A stretch of 64,000 bases of DNA from Massilia sp. HP4 (GCF_005222695.1 NZ_STGG01000047.1:1-64000); one strand, 5' to 3'. Positions 40,342-49,796 are shown, counted from the first letter of the stretch. A program made the numbers and translations. Notes: a model not told the origin generated them from the sequence alone.

Positions 40342-41063
40342 TAGGCGCGGCGCTTGATCTCGTCGGACGCGATGGCCGCCAGCTCGCGCAGGGCGCGCAG
40401 TTCGCGTTCGCGCAGTCGGCGCGGTTCGCGGTCCAGTACGCACAGCGAGCCCAGGGCCATGTCGTTGGCGTCCAGTACCGGATAGCCGGCATAGAAGCGG
40501 ATGTGCGGTTCGCCCGTCACCAGCGGATTGGCGGCGAAGCGCGGGTCGGCGTCCGCATCTTCCACGACGAATGCCCCATCCTGCATGATGGTATGGCTGC
40601 AGAAGGCCACCTCGCGCGGGGTCTCGCGCTGCGTCATGCCCAGGCGCGACTTGAACCACTGGCGCCGGCCGGATAGCAGCGTCAAGAGGGCCATCGGACA
40701 ATCGGTCACATGGCTGGCCAGCCAGGTCAGGCGGTCGAACACTTCTTCGTCGGCCGATTCCATCAGCTTCGACGCCGCCAGCGCCCGCAGGCGCCGGGCT
40801 TCATCGGATGGCGCCGGATAGGCAGGCGCCGGGCAGGGCAGGAATTCGCCGGTCGGCGCGGCGCTCTCGGCATCCACTTTGCGCTGTCGCAGCAGCCCGT
40901 GAACCGCGCTCAGGCGCACGCGGCGATGGCCTCCCGGAGTCTTCCAGGTCGGCAATGCGCCGCCCTCCATCCAGACCTGTGCCGTGCTCACGGCCACGCC
41001 AAGCAGCCGCGCCGCCTCGCGCGTGGTCAGGATCGGATCGTCGTCTTCTTGTCTCAATATCAC
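40341..41063 (-). CDS. HTH (excisionase/MerR-like)-GAF domain protein
   Basis: 240 residues. Residues 10-55 (ILTTREAARLLGVAVSTAQ, followed by TWKTPGGHRRVRLSAV) form a MerR/excisionase-type DNA-binding helix-turn-helix. Residues 85-235 form a GAF domain of the kind beginning with FDRLTWLASHVTDCPMALLT and containing RRQWFKSRLGM, FCSHTIM and IRFYAGYPV. A likely one-component regulator that binds DNA in response to a small ligand or redox state. GTG start 41063 with AAGGA ten bases upstream. Its GAF domain is paralogous to that of the divergent EAL protein at 41232. The stop codon overlaps the edge of MITE element 2. Confidence 0.8.
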   Translation of the reverse strand: MILRQEDDDPILTTREAARLLGVAVSTAQVWMEGGALPTWKTPGGHRRVRLSAVHGLLRQRKVDAESAAPTGEFLPCPAPAYPAPSDEARRLRALAASKLMESADEEVFDRLTWLASHVTDCPMALLTLLSGRRQWFKSRLGMTQRETPREVAFCSHTIMQDGAFVVEDADADPRFAANPLVTGEPHIRFYAGYPVLDANDMALGSLCVLDREPRRLRERELRALRELAAIASDEIKRRA

Positions 41064-41143
41064 GGTGCATTTTCCTTTGATATTGTAATTTTACACCAAG
41101 CAACAAAAAATGACGAATATGACGAGAGAATTGGATATATTTG

Positions 41144-41172
41144 TTGACTTGAAGAATCTTTGTTGCAACAAT
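41144..41172 (+). promoter_or_regulatory. Putative promoter of the GAF-EAL gene
   Basis: TTGACT (41144-41149), 17-base spacer, AACAAT (41167-41172), in an AT-rich 168-base divergent region. TGACGAATATGACGA near 41110 and its partial complement near 41195 (CGTCAATTTCGTCATA) form a long dyad around it, which could bind a regulator of both divergent genes. Confidence 0.45.
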
Positions 41173-41231
41173 GAATTTCAATCCGTCAATTTCGTCATAT
41201 TTACGTACGTGTGTACGTATCCAGGCCAACT

Positions 41232-43010
41232 ATGAATTCACCGATCGATCCAACACTGTGGACATGTTCCGCCTACGAGGTGGCGCGCCTCGACGCCCTG
41301 CATCGCCTTGAACTGCTGGACACCCCTCCCAGCGAAGCCTTCGACCGCATCACCCGCATGGCAGCCCAGCTGTTCAACTTGCCGATTGCGGCGGTGTCGC
41401 TGACCGACAGCGACCGCCAATGGTTCAAGTCGAAGGTCGGTGTCGAGCACGACGCGATCCCGCGCATGCGTGCGCCGTGCGCGACAGTGGCCGATACCGC
41501 CGGCGTGCTGGTCGTGCCCGACCTGCTCGAGGACGAGCATTTTCGCGACAGTGGGCTGGCCGAAGGCGGCATCCGCTTCTATGCCGGGGCGCCGCTCAAT
41601 ACGAGCGAAGGTTACTGCCTGGGAGCGATGTGCGTGCTGGGCACCGAACCACGCCAGGTGACGGCGGCCGAAAGCCAGGCGTTGCAGGACCTGGCGACGA
41701 TGGTGATGGCGCAGATCGAGCTGCAGCATGCGCTGGGCAGGATCGATCCGGTCAGCGGACTGCCCAACCGCAACCAGTTCATTGGCGACTTCACCGACAT
41801 CGAGCTGGCCGGCCAGGCCGGCGACATGCGGCTGGCGGCCCTGGTCAGCCTGGCCAGCCCGCAGGAACTGAGCGATGCCCAGCGCGTGATGGGCGCCGGC
41901 TGCCTGGACGACATGGTGCGCGACGCCATGCCGCAGTTGCGCCTGGCGGGCGCCGGCAAGATCTACCATGTCGGCACCACCCAGTTCGCCTTCTTCGCGC
42001 CGCCTGGCATCTCGCTCGAGACTTTTTGCTCGCAGCTGCAGTCCTGGCTCGACGTGCGCGCCAGCCATGGCCGGGCGCGCTTCCTCACCACGACCACGGT
42101 CGGCATCGCGCCGTTCACGATCGGCCAGACCGAAGGCCTGGATCTGCTGCGCAATATGCACAGCGCGGCCCACGACGGCCTGGCAGCCGAGCGCTGCGTA
42201 CGCGTGTTCTCGTCCGAGCACGATGCGATCCTGCAGCGCCGTTTCTGGCTGGTGAACGCCTTCGGCGCGGCGCTCGCGGGCCGCGACCAGCTGCACCTGG
42301 TGTACCAGCCCAAGGTGATGCTCAAGGACGGCGCCTGTGCCAGCGTCGAAGCCTTGCTGCGCTGGACCCATCCCGAGATCGGGGCGATCTCGCCGGGTGA
42401 ATTCATCCCCGTGATCGAAGGCACGTCGCTGGCGCGCGCCACCACCGAATGGGTGCTGACCGCAGCCATGCGCCAGATGGCCGCGTGGCGCCACGACGGC
42501 GTCGCATTGCAGGTGGCGGTGAACGTGTCGGCGGTGAACCTCGAAGAGCCCGATTTCTGCGACCGCGTAATGCAGCTCCTGCGGCGCCATGGACTGCCGC
42601 CGTCAAGCCTGGCGATCGAGCTGACCGAAAGCGCGCTGATGCGCAATCCGAAGGTGGCCCAGGCCACGCTGGAACGCCTGGCGCGCGCCGGCGTGCAACT
42701 GGCGATCGACGATTTCGGCACCGGCTACAGCAGCCTGTCGTACCTGCAAAGCCTGCCGGCCAATGTGGTCAAGATCGACCAGAGCTTCATGCGCAACCTG
42801 GCCCATGACGAACGCCGGCGCGCGCTGGTGGGCACGATGATCAAGCTGTCGCACGACCTGGGCCACAAGGTGGTGGCCGAAGGCGTGGAGACGGTGGAAG
42901 TGGAAGACTTCTTGCGCGCGGCGGGCTGCGACGAGGTGCAGGGCTACCTGCATGCGCGCCCGCTGGCGCCGAACGCGCTGGCCGAATGGCTGGCCGGGCG
43001 CGCTGGCTGA
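41232..43010 (+). CDS. GAF-degenerate GGDEF-EAL cyclic-di-GMP phosphodiesterase
   Basis: 592 residues. GAF domain (about 25-165; RQWFKSKVGV, IRFYAGAPL), then a GGDEF-like domain that keeps DPVSGLPNRNQF but has VGTTQF where GGDEF should be, so no cyclase activity is expected. EAL domain (about 340-590) has the catalytic set: Glu in EALLRW, Asn in NVSAVN, Glu in ELTES, DDFGTGYSSL, Lys in VVKID, EGVET and QGY. So likely an active phosphodiesterase that lowers c-di-GMP under control of the GAF ligand. ATG 41232 follows an AT-rich promoter region. Confidence 0.9.
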   Translation: MNSPIDPTLWTCSAYEVARLDALHRLELLDTPPSEAFDRITRMAAQLFNLPIAAVSLTDSDRQWFKSKVGVEHDAIPRMRAPCATVADTAGVLVVPDLLEDEHFRDSGLAEGGIRFYAGAPLNTSEGYCLGAMCVLGTEPRQVTAAESQALQDLATMVMAQIELQHALGRIDPVSGLPNRNQFIGDFTDIELAGQAGDMRLAALVSLASPQELSDAQRVMGAGCLDDMVRDAMPQLRLAGAGKIYHVGTTQFAFFAPPGISLETFCSQLQSWLDVRASHGRARFLTTTTVGIAPFTIGQTEGLDLLRNMHSAAHDGLAAERCVRVFSSEHDAILQRRFWLVNAFGAALAGRDQLHLVYQPKVMLKDGACASVEALLRWTHPEIGAISPGEFIPVIEGTSLARATTEWVLTAAMRQMAAWRHDGVALQVAVNVSAVNLEEPDFCDRVMQLLRRHGLPPSSLAIELTESALMRNPKVAQATLERLARAGVQLAIDDFGTGYSSLSYLQSLPANVVKIDQSFMRNLAHDERRRALVGTMIKLSHDLGHKVVAEGVETVEVEDFLRAAGCDEVQGYLHARPLAPNALAEWLAGRAG

Positions 43011-43016
43011 GAGGGT

Positions 43017-44129
43017 TTACGCGACGCCCGAGCGGGCGTCGATGATGCCGCCGCCCAGGCACACGTCGCCGTCGTACAGCACGGCCGACTGGCCGGGCGT
43101 GACCGCCCATTGCGGATCCGTGAAGTCGAGGGCGAAACGGCCATCGCTTGCAGCTTGCACCTTGCAGGCGACATCGGCCTGGCGATAGCGGGTCTTGGCC
43201 GACAGCTCGCACGGATCAGGCGCTTCGCCCGCGATCCAGCTGGCCTGGCCGGCTTCCAGCCGGTTCGACAACAGCCATGGGTGGTCGTGGCCCTGCACGA
43301 TGTACAGGGTGTTGGCCTCGATGTCCTTGCGCGCCACGAACCATGGCTCGCTGATGCCGTCCGCCGTCTTGCGCGACTTGAGGCCGCCGATGCCGATGCC
43401 CTTGCGCTGGCCCAGCGTGTAGAACGACAGGCCGACGTGTTCGCCGACCTTGCTGCCGTCGTCGAGCCTGATCGGGCCCGGTGTATAGGACAGGTAGCGG
43501 TTCAGGAAGTCGCGGAAAGGGCGCTCGCCGATGAAGCAGATGCCGGTCGAATCCTTCTTGGCGGCGTTAGGGAGCTTGAGCTTTTCGGCGATCTTGCGCA
43601 CCTCGGTCTTGGGGATCTCGCCCAGCGGGAACAGCGACTTGGAGAGCTGCGCCTGGTTCAGGCGGTGCAGAAAGTAGCTCTGGTCCTTGGTGGCGTCGAA
43701 GGCCTTGAGCAGCTCGAACTTGCCGCTGCCGGTGTTTTCGCGCACGCGCGCATAGTGACCGGTGGCGATCAGGTCGGCGCCCAGCTTCATCGCATGGTCG
43801 AGGAAGGCCTTGAACTTGATCTCGGCGTTGCACAGCACGTCCGGGTTGGGCGTGCGGCCGGCCTGGTATTCGCGCAGGAATTCGGCGAACACACGGTCCT
43901 TGTATTCCGAGGCGAAGTTGACCGCCTCGATGTCGACGCCGACCACGTCGGCCACGCTGGCCGCGTCGATCCAGTCCTGGCGCGTCGAGCAGTATTCGGA
44001 GTCGTCGTCGTCTTCCCAGTTCTTCATGAACAGGCCGACCACGTCATAGCCTTGTTCCTTCAGCATCCACGCCGCGACCGAGGAGTCGACTCCGCCCGAC
44101 ATCCCGATCACGACTTTTTTCTTGCTCAT
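43017..44129 (-). CDS. mnmA: tRNA-specific 2-thiouridylase
   Basis: 370 residues. Thiolates U34 of Lys, Glu and Gln tRNAs using sulfur relayed by Tus/IscS. PP-loop [19 protein letters not shown], catalytic Cys in [12 protein letters not shown] and partner Cys in [12 protein letters not shown]; also GHYARV and DQSYFLHRL. Eighteen bases downstream of nudJ, the same order as in E. coli (nudJ-mnmA). Nearly abuts the convergent EAL gene, six bases away, with no terminator seen between. Confidence 0.97.
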   Translation of the reverse strand: MSKKKVVIGMSGGVDSSVAAWMLKEQGYDVVGLFMKNWEDDDDSEYCSTRQDWIDAASVADVVGVDIEAVNFASEYKDRVFAEFLREYQAGRTPNPDVLCNAEIKFKAFLDHAMKLGADLIATGHYARVRENTGSGKFELLKAFDATKDQSYFLHRLNQAQLSKSLFPLGEIPKTEVRKIAEKLKLPNAAKKDSTGICFIGERPFRDFLNRYLSYTPGPIRLDDGSKVGEHVGLSFYTLGQRKGIGIGGLKSRKTADGISEPWFVARKDIEANTLYIVQGHDHPWLLSNRLEAGQASWIAGEAPDPCELSAKTRYRQADVACKVQAASDGRFALDFTDPQWAVTPGQSAVLYDGDVCLGGGIIDARSGVA

Positions 44130-44147
44130 ATCACGTCCGTATTGAAT

Positions 44148-44630
44148 TCAGATCCCGCCCTCGAATACCGAGGAGTGGGTGTACAGCAGGGACAGCGGCG
44201 TGCTTCTTCCGGCCAGGTAGTCGTCGACGCACTGGAGCACGATCGGGCTGCGGTGGCGGTCGGCGGTGGCGGCGATCTCGTCGCGCGTCATCCACAGGGT
44301 GCGCAGGATGCCTTCGTCGAGCGGCTGGTCGAACTTGCGGCCGACATTGCCGGCGAAGGTGAAGCGCAGGTAGGTGACGTCGGCATTGCGCGACTTGGAG
44401 TGGTAGCGCGACATATACATTCCCACCAGCGTGCGCGGTATGAACTCGTGGGCGGTTTCCTCCAGCGCTTCGCGCACGACCGCTTGTTCCAGCGACTCGT
44501 GCGGGTCGAGATGGCCGGCGGGCTGGTTCAGCTTGACGCCCTCGCTCGTCTCTTCCTCGATCAGCAGGAAACGGCCCTCGTGCTCGATGATCGCAGCCAC
44601 GGTAACCGATGGTTTGAAGATGTCGCTCAT
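44148..44630 (-). CDS. nudJ: NUDIX hydrolase, NudJ-like phosphatase
   Basis: 160 residues. Nudix box GHLDPHESLEQAVVREALEE followed by TAHEF carries the REUxEE metal-binding core. NudJ removes phosphate from nucleoside tri- and diphosphates and thiamine-pyrophosphate precursors. N-terminal PSVTVAAIIEHEGRFLLIEEE matches the group. Assignment to NudJ rests on length and on synteny with mnmA. Confidence 0.87.
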   Translation of the reverse strand: MSDIFKPSVTVAAIIEHEGRFLLIEEETSEGVKLNQPAGHLDPHESLEQAVVREALEETAHEFIPRTLVGMYMSRYHSKSRNADVTYLRFTFAGNVGRKFDQPLDEGILRTLWMTRDEIAATADRHRSPIVLQCVDDYLAGRSTPLSLLYTHSSVFEGGI

Positions 44631-44785
44631 GCCTGTCCTTGAAAATGAGCCGGTATTCTACATCGGGCCGGGCCTGCTCTGCTCAGCCTTGCCCCGCCTC
44701 TGGTGCTTGCCTGTCGTTAATTCGGTTTGATCTGTCGCAAAAATGCCGGTAAATCTTCCGGTAAGCATGAGTTTTGTCATAAGCA

Positions 44786-44815
44786 TTGCAAATTCGTTAA
44801 AACTTCGCGTATATT
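44786..44815 (+). promoter_or_regulatory. Putative promoter of the pnt operon
   Basis: TTGCAA, 18-base spacer, TATATT, 57 bases before the pntAA start, in an AT-rich region between divergent nudJ and pntAA. Confidence 0.5.
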
Positions 44816-44871
44816 GGAGTAATTGCTGTAAAGACAGATTCTGCACTCGTATTCCAACGTACGGAGGTGGC

Positions 44872-45984
44872 ATGAAGATAGGCATACCGGTCGAGACAAG
44901 GCCGGGCGAGACACGGGTTGCAGCAACGCCCGAAACCGTCAAGAAACTCGCCGCGAAGCACCAGGTACTGGTGCAGGCCGGCGCCGGCCTGCATGCGGCG
45001 GCGCCGGACGCCGCCTACGAGGCGGCCGGCGCCAGCATCGTCGACGGCGCCACGGCCTTTGGCGCCGACATGGTGCTCAAGGTGCGCAGTCCCGACGCCA
45101 CCGAACTGGGCCTGATGCGGCGCGAGGCGGTGCTGGTCGGGATGCTCGACCCTTTCGATACCGATAATCTTTCTGCCCTGGCCGGCGCCGGCCTGACCGC
45201 CTTCGCACTGGAAGCGGCGCCGCGCATCACGCGCGCACAGTCGCTCGACGTGCTTTCTTCGCAAGCCAATATCGCCGGCTACAAGGCGATCCTGCTGGCC
45301 GCGAATACCTACGGGCGCTTCATGCCGATGCTGATGACGGCGGCCGGCACGGTCAAGGCGGCGCGGGTGCTGATCATGGGCGTTGGCGTGGCCGGGCTGC
45401 AGGCGATCGCCACCGCCAAGCGCCTGGGCGCCGTGATCGAGGCATCCGACGTGCGCCCGCCGGTCAAGGAACAGGTGGAGTCGCTCGGCGCCAAGTTCAT
45501 CGACGTGCCGTACGTGACCGACGAAGAACGCGAGATCGCGAAGGGCAGCGGCGGCTATGCGCGGCCGATGCCGCCCGACTGGATGCGGCGCCAGGCCGAA
45601 CTGGTGCACGAGCGCGCGAAGCTGGCCGACATCGTCGTCACCACCGCCCTGATCCCGGGCCGCAAGGCGCCGTTGCTGATCGGCGAAGAGACGGTGCGCG
45701 CGATGAAGCCGGGCTCCGTGATCGTCGACATGGCGATCGCACAGGGCGGCAACTGCCCGCTCACGGAACTCGGACAAACCGTGATCAGGCATGGGGTGCA
45801 CATCATCGGCGAACCCAATCTGGCGGCGCTGGTGCCGGCCGATGCGTCGGCGCTGTATGCGCGCAATGTGCTCGATTTCCTCAAGCTGGTGATCGACAAG
45901 GACGACCGCTTCTTCATCGACCGCGAGGACGAGATCGTGACCGCGACGCTGGTATGCGCGAACGGGGAAGTGCTGCGCAAATAG
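44872..45984 (+). CDS. pntAA: NAD(P) transhydrogenase alpha subunit, part 1 (NAD-binding)
   Basis: 370 residues, domain I of proton-translocating transhydrogenase, which drives NADPH formation from NADH with the proton gradient. MKIGIPVETRPGETRVAATP, RAQSLDVLSSQANIAGYKA, NAD-binding GVGVAGLQAIATAKRLGA and the EASDVRPPVKEQVESLGA segment are all present; related to alanine dehydrogenase. Strong ribosome site GGAGGTGG before ATG 44872. The membrane part is a separate gene, the split form seen in Rhodospirillum. Confidence 0.96.
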   Translation: MKIGIPVETRPGETRVAATPETVKKLAAKHQVLVQAGAGLHAAAPDAAYEAAGASIVDGATAFGADMVLKVRSPDATELGLMRREAVLVGMLDPFDTDNLSALAGAGLTAFALEAAPRITRAQSLDVLSSQANIAGYKAILLAANTYGRFMPMLMTAAGTVKAARVLIMGVGVAGLQAIATAKRLGAVIEASDVRPPVKEQVESLGAKFIDVPYVTDEEREIAKGSGGYARPMPPDWMRRQAELVHERAKLADIVVTTALIPGRKAPLLIGEETVRAMKPGSVIVDMAIAQGGNCPLTELGQTVIRHGVHIIGEPNLAALVPADASALYARNVLDFLKLVIDKDDRFFIDREDEIVTATLVCANGEVLRK

Positions 45985-46040
45985 ATTGCTTCAGGCAGCC
46001 GGGCCCGCTGGCCAGGACAAGAAAAGACAGGAGACTAGGC

Positions 46041-46382
46041 ATGGACATCAGCCACACCATCATCAACCTGATCATCTTCGTGCTGGCGATCTACGTCGGC
46101 TACCACGTGGTCTGGACCGTCACCCCCGCGCTGCACACGCCCCTGATGGCGGTGACCAATGCCATCTCGGCGATCGTGATCGTCGGCGCCATGCTGGCCG
46201 CCGGCCTGACCGAGGGCCTGACCGGGCGCGTGGCCGGGACGGTCGCGGTGGCGCTGGCGGCGGTGAACGTGTTCGGCGGCTTTTTGGTCACCCAGCGCAT
46301 GCTGGAGATGTTCAAGAAGAAGGAGCCGAAGGCGGCGCCGCGCGCCGACGCCAAGGAGCAGCTGGCGGAGGAGCGGGCATGA
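46041..46382 (+). CDS. pntAB: NAD(P) transhydrogenase alpha subunit, part 2 (membrane)
   Basis: 113 residues, the hydrophobic C-terminal piece of subunit alpha (three to four helices): IINLIIFVLAIYVGYHVVW, VTNAISAIVIVGAMLAAG and VAVALAAVNVFGGFLVTQRM. CAGGAGACTAGGC precedes the ATG. It starts 56 bases after pntAA and overlaps pntB by four bases. Charged tail rich in Lys, Ala and Glu. Confidence 0.95.
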   Translation: MDISHTIINLIIFVLAIYVGYHVVWTVTPALHTPLMAVTNAISAIVIVGAMLAAGLTEGLTGRVAGTVAVALAAVNVFGGFLVTQRMLEMFKKKEPKAAPRADAKEQLAEERA

Positions 46383-47836
46383 GCTACATCAGCATGAATG
46401 TCGTCACCCTGTTCTATCTGATCGCCTCGGTATGCTTCATCCAGGCGCTCAAGGGCCTGTCTTCTCCATCGACTGCGCGCCTTGGCAATACCTTCGGCAT
46501 GGCCGGGATGGCGATCGCGGTGGTGACCACGGTGGCGCTGATGCTCAAGCTGCAGGCCGAGCTGGGCCAGGGCGGCGGCTCGGGCTTCGTGCTGGTGCTG
46601 CTGGGCGTGGTGGTCGGCGGCGCGATCGGGGCGTATGCCGCGAAGAAGGTCGAGATGACCAAGATGCCGGAGCTGGTGGCGGCCATGCACTCGCTGATCG
46701 GCCTGGCGGCGGTGTGCATCGCGATCGCGGCGGTCTCCGAGCCCTGGGCCTTCAACATCGCCACGCGCGAGACGCCGCTGCCGTTCGGCAACCGCCTGGA
46801 GTTGTTCATCGGCACCTTCGTGGGCGCGGTGACTTTCTCGGGCTCGGTGATCGCCTTCGGCAAGCTGTCGGGCAAGTATAAGTTCCGCCTGTTCCAGGGA
46901 GCGCCGGTGCGCTTCGGGGGCCAGCACATCCTGAACCTGGTGCTGGCGATCGCGATCGTCGTGCTGGGCCTGATGTTCTGCTTCGCCGATGGCGTGGCGC
47001 CGGCCTGGACGCCGTTCATCGTGATGGCGGCGCTGGCCTTCGTGCTGGGCGTGCTGATCATCATCCCGATCGGCGGGGCCGACATGCCGGTGGTGGTGTC
47101 GATGCTGAATTCCTATTCGGGCTGGGCGGCGGCAGGCATCGGCTTCTCGCTGAACAACTCGATGCTGATCATCGCCGGCTCGCTGGTGGGCTCGAGCGGC
47201 GCGATCCTGTCGTACATCATGTGCAAGGCGATGAATCGCTCTTTCTTCAATGTGATCCTGGGCGGCTTTGGCGGCGAGGCGGCGAGCGACACCGGCGGCG
47301 AGAAAGAGCAGCGCCCGGTGAAATCGGGTTCGGCCGAAGACGCCGCCTTCATCCTGCAGAATGCCGAGTCGGTGATCATCGTCCCCGGCTACGGCCTGGC
47401 GGTGGCGCGCGCCCAGCACACGGTGAAGGAACTGGTCGACAAGCTGACCGAACACGGCGTGACGGTACGCTACGCGATCCACCCGGTGGCGGGCCGCATG
47501 CCCGGCCACATGAACGTGCTGCTGGCCGAGGCCGAAGTGCCCTACGACCAGGTCGCCGAGATGGAAGACATCAACGGCGACTTCGGCCAGACCGACGTGG
47601 TTCTGATCCTGGGCGCCAACGACGTGGTGAACCCGGCGGCGAAGGATCCGAAATCCCCGATCGCCGGCATGCCGATCCTGGAGGCCTACCGCGCCAAGAG
47701 CATCATCGTCAACAAGCGCTCGATGGCCTCCGGCTACGCCGGCCTGGACAACGACCTGTTCTACCAGCCCAACACGATGATGGTCTTTGGCGACGCCAAG
47801 AAGGTGATCGAATCGATGGTCAAGGCCGTCGAATAA
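46379..47836 (+). CDS. pntB: NAD(P) transhydrogenase beta subunit
   Basis: 485 residues. N-terminal half with about eight to nine helices (domain II), then the soluble NADP-binding domain III from about residue 310, with IVPGYGLAVARAQH, HPVAGRMPGHMNVLLAEA, GANDVVNPAAKDPKSPI and the C-terminal NKRSMASGYAGLDN. ATG 46379 overlaps the pntAB stop (ATGA). An inverted repeat (47836-47864) follows the stop, without a T-run. Confidence 0.96.
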   Translation: MSYISMNVVTLFYLIASVCFIQALKGLSSPSTARLGNTFGMAGMAIAVVTTVALMLKLQAELGQGGGSGFVLVLLGVVVGGAIGAYAAKKVEMTKMPELVAAMHSLIGLAAVCIAIAAVSEPWAFNIATRETPLPFGNRLELFIGTFVGAVTFSGSVIAFGKLSGKYKFRLFQGAPVRFGGQHILNLVLAIAIVVLGLMFCFADGVAPAWTPFIVMAALAFVLGVLIIIPIGGADMPVVVSMLNSYSGWAAAGIGFSLNNSMLIIAGSLVGSSGAILSYIMCKAMNRSFFNVILGGFGGEAASDTGGEKEQRPVKSGSAEDAAFILQNAESVIIVPGYGLAVARAQHTVKELVDKLTEHGVTVRYAIHPVAGRMPGHMNVLLAEAEVPYDQVAEMEDINGDFGQTDVVLILGANDVVNPAAKDPKSPIAGMPILEAYRAKSIIVNKRSMASGYAGLDNDLFYQPNTMMVFGDAKKVIESMVKAVE

Positions 47837-47864
47837 CCCCAATCAATAGCCCAACAATTGGGGT
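47836..47864 (+). terminator. Possible hairpin at the end of the pnt operon
   Basis: ACCCCAAT and ATTGGGGT pair over a 13-base loop directly at the pntB stop. The right arm merges into a single copy of the GGGTCAGAGTAGA repeat core seen in the two nearby palindromic elements. No T-run, so function is uncertain. Confidence 0.35.
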
Positions 47865-47901
47865 CAGAGTAGATTTATTGGCCAATTGCCCGGCCGACAG
47901 C

Positions 47902-47970
47902 GAGGGTCAGAGTCGAATTCTTTGACAACATCGAGCTGAGTAATTGCTCAATAATTCTACTCTGACCCTC
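47902..47970. repeat. Palindromic repeat element A (69 bp)
   Basis: 18-base terminal inverted repeats, GAGGGTCAGAGTCGAATT and, on the other strand, the same with one base changed (GTAGAATT). Interior begins CTTTGACAAC. A second copy in opposite orientation lies at 49721-49796. The GGGTCAGAGT core resembles the palindromic sequences spread in many proteobacteria near REP-associated transposases. Confidence 0.7.
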
Positions 47971-48027
47971 ATTGAGGAGCTTTTGACGGGGGGCTCAATA
48001 TTTTGAGAAGGTTTCACACGATCCGTC

Positions 48028-49557
48028 TCACTGCGCTGCAGGAGCATCGACGTCGATATGTCCAGGCGTACTGCAGCGCGGTGCGCCGTTGATGTAGCGC
48101 CACCCGCGGCTCATCCGGACTACGCCGCTTTCATCGAGGATGGCTCCCTGGCCGCACAGGATCGCGGCAGCGCCCGGATGACGTTCGTTGTACAGGATCT
48201 TGCTGGGGCGCCGGGAGTCCGGCCAGGCGATCACGGTGTTCTCGGGCATCTCGCCATCGATGCCCAGCGCGCGGTCGTGAAAAATCTCGGGATCGGGGTT
48301 GTACAGCGCGGGTGCGGTGCGCAGCAGCCACGCGGCCGCGGGACTGAATTCGGTATGGCCGTATCCCTTGGCATGCCACATGGCGACGCCCTGCGCCAGC
48401 AGCACGAGCAGCACGGCCCTGGCGGGCCAGCGCGGCGCCAGGGCCAGCCCCGCGAGCGCGAGAAACAGCAGTGGCGCCGCGGCCCAGACGACGTAGCGCA
48501 TCGGCCCCGCAGCACCCGAGTTCCAGTTCACGGTCGACATGGCCGGCACCACCAGCACCAGCATCAGTCCTAGCGCACTGGCAGCGAGCCAGGCGATATG
48601 CTTGGCTCGCAGCGTCCATGCCTGCCATAGCAACAAGACGACCACTGCCGGAAATGCCACGATGACGCCCTGGTTGGGATCGAAGAAGAAGGAGCCGAAG
48701 CGGCTGGCGCCGATCAGGGCGGAGTCGCTGGAAAACTTGGCGATCAGGCTGGGCTCGCCGAAATGCCAAAGGCTGAACAGCACGGGAATGCCCGCCATCG
48801 TAATCAGCATCGCGCAGGCCGCGACGTTGCGTCGGGTGGCGGTGCGCAAGAGCGCTGCCCGCCAGGGGAGATCCTCGGATGCCATCAACCAGCCAACACG
48901 CAGCAGGGGAGCGAAGAGCGCGACGAACAGCAGCGGCGGGTTCTGCATCGCCGCCAGGCCGGGCAGGACGACTGCGGCAACCGGACGTCCGAGACTGAAC
49001 AGGATCAGGCCGGACAGCAGCGCGGCCATGCTGAACACTTCGGGGCTGAACCAGGTCAGGTAGCGCAGCGCCCCGCACAGCAGGAACAGCGCCAGCGCCA
49101 GCCAGGCGCGCCTGGCCGAACCCAGCAGCAGATAACAGGCGATTCCCAGCACGAACACCGGCAGCAGATTGACCAGTTGGCCAGCCTTGAAAGGATCCAC
49201 GCCGAGCACGTCGAGGACGCGCATGGGAATCGCCGCCATCGCCGGGTAGGCGAAGAAGTGAATCGCGAGGTAGTGCCCGTGGCGTGAACGTATCAGGCCT
49301 GGCAGCGGAACTTCGTCGCCCCGCGCCATATTGGCGCGTATCGTGGTGAACAGGTCCCGGAAGCCAGCCTCGTGCGAGAGTGCGATCGCGCGGTCGACGT
49401 CGTCCAGTGTGATGTAGGGCGTACCGTGTTGCGCCAGCGCGATTGCCGTCAGCCCGTATTCGGGAAAGTCGCCGCCCTTCTTCACCTTCGTCGCGCCGAA
49501 TATCACCACCAGCACCAACAGCAGGGACAGGACAAAGCGTGGGAATGGAGCTTGCAT
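48028..49557 (-). CDS. Polytopic membrane protein of unknown function
   Basis: 509 residues. I do not recognise the family with confidence. About 9-11 hydrophobic segments (first RFVLSLLLVLVVIFGATKV, later LVNLLPVFVLGIACYLLLG, VVVLLLWQAWTL, LGLMLVLVVPAM) with a large loop after helix 1 (residues 30-120) and a 100-residue C-terminal soluble part with two Cys. The layout resembles glycosyltransferase-39/mannosyltransferase-type or EPS-related membrane proteins, but no catalytic motif was identified. ATG 49557 begins the first helix; the frame is open further upstream without a ribosome site. Flanked by inverted repeat elements, so possibly acquired. Confidence 0.6.
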   Translation of the reverse strand: MQAPFPRFVLSLLLVLVVIFGATKVKKGGDFPEYGLTAIALAQHGTPYITLDDVDRAIALSHEAGFRDLFTTIRANMARGDEVPLPGLIRSRHGHYLAIHFFAYPAMAAIPMRVLDVLGVDPFKAGQLVNLLPVFVLGIACYLLLGSARRAWLALALFLLCGALRYLTWFSPEVFSMAALLSGLILFSLGRPVAAVVLPGLAAMQNPPLLFVALFAPLLRVGWLMASEDLPWRAALLRTATRRNVAACAMLITMAGIPVLFSLWHFGEPSLIAKFSSDSALIGASRFGSFFFDPNQGVIVAFPAVVVLLLWQAWTLRAKHIAWLAASALGLMLVLVVPAMSTVNWNSGAAGPMRYVVWAAAPLLFLALAGLALAPRWPARAVLLVLLAQGVAMWHAKGYGHTEFSPAAAWLLRTAPALYNPDPEIFHDRALGIDGEMPENTVIAWPDSRRPSKILYNERHPGAAAILCGQGAILDESGVVRMSRGWRYINGAPRCSTPGHIDVDAPAAQ

Positions 49558-49720
49558 GAATGCGCGGCGATTGCTTAACGAAGAATAACTTTTAAGTCTA
49601 ATGCTTGCCCGCCAAAATAACCAGACACGACGCCGGATCATGCAAGGCGCATCGAAGCAGGGCCTGCATCGTGCCGCGACTGCCGGCCTTGTCGGCGGCA
49701 TCACCGTTGCGCAAGGCAGG

Positions 49721-49796
49721 TAATGAGGGTCAGCGTCGAATTAATTGCCAATTGATTTACTGAAGTTGTCAAACAATTCTACTCTGACCCTCATTA
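49721..49796. repeat. Palindromic repeat element B (76 bp), inverted copy of element A
   Basis: 22-base terminal inverted repeats beginning TAATGAGGGTCAG, with two mismatches. Read on the minus strand, its interior (GTTTGACAAC) matches that of element A, so A and B face opposite ways around the membrane-protein gene. It lies nine bases after the ubiH stop and may serve as that operon's hairpin end. Confidence 0.7.
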
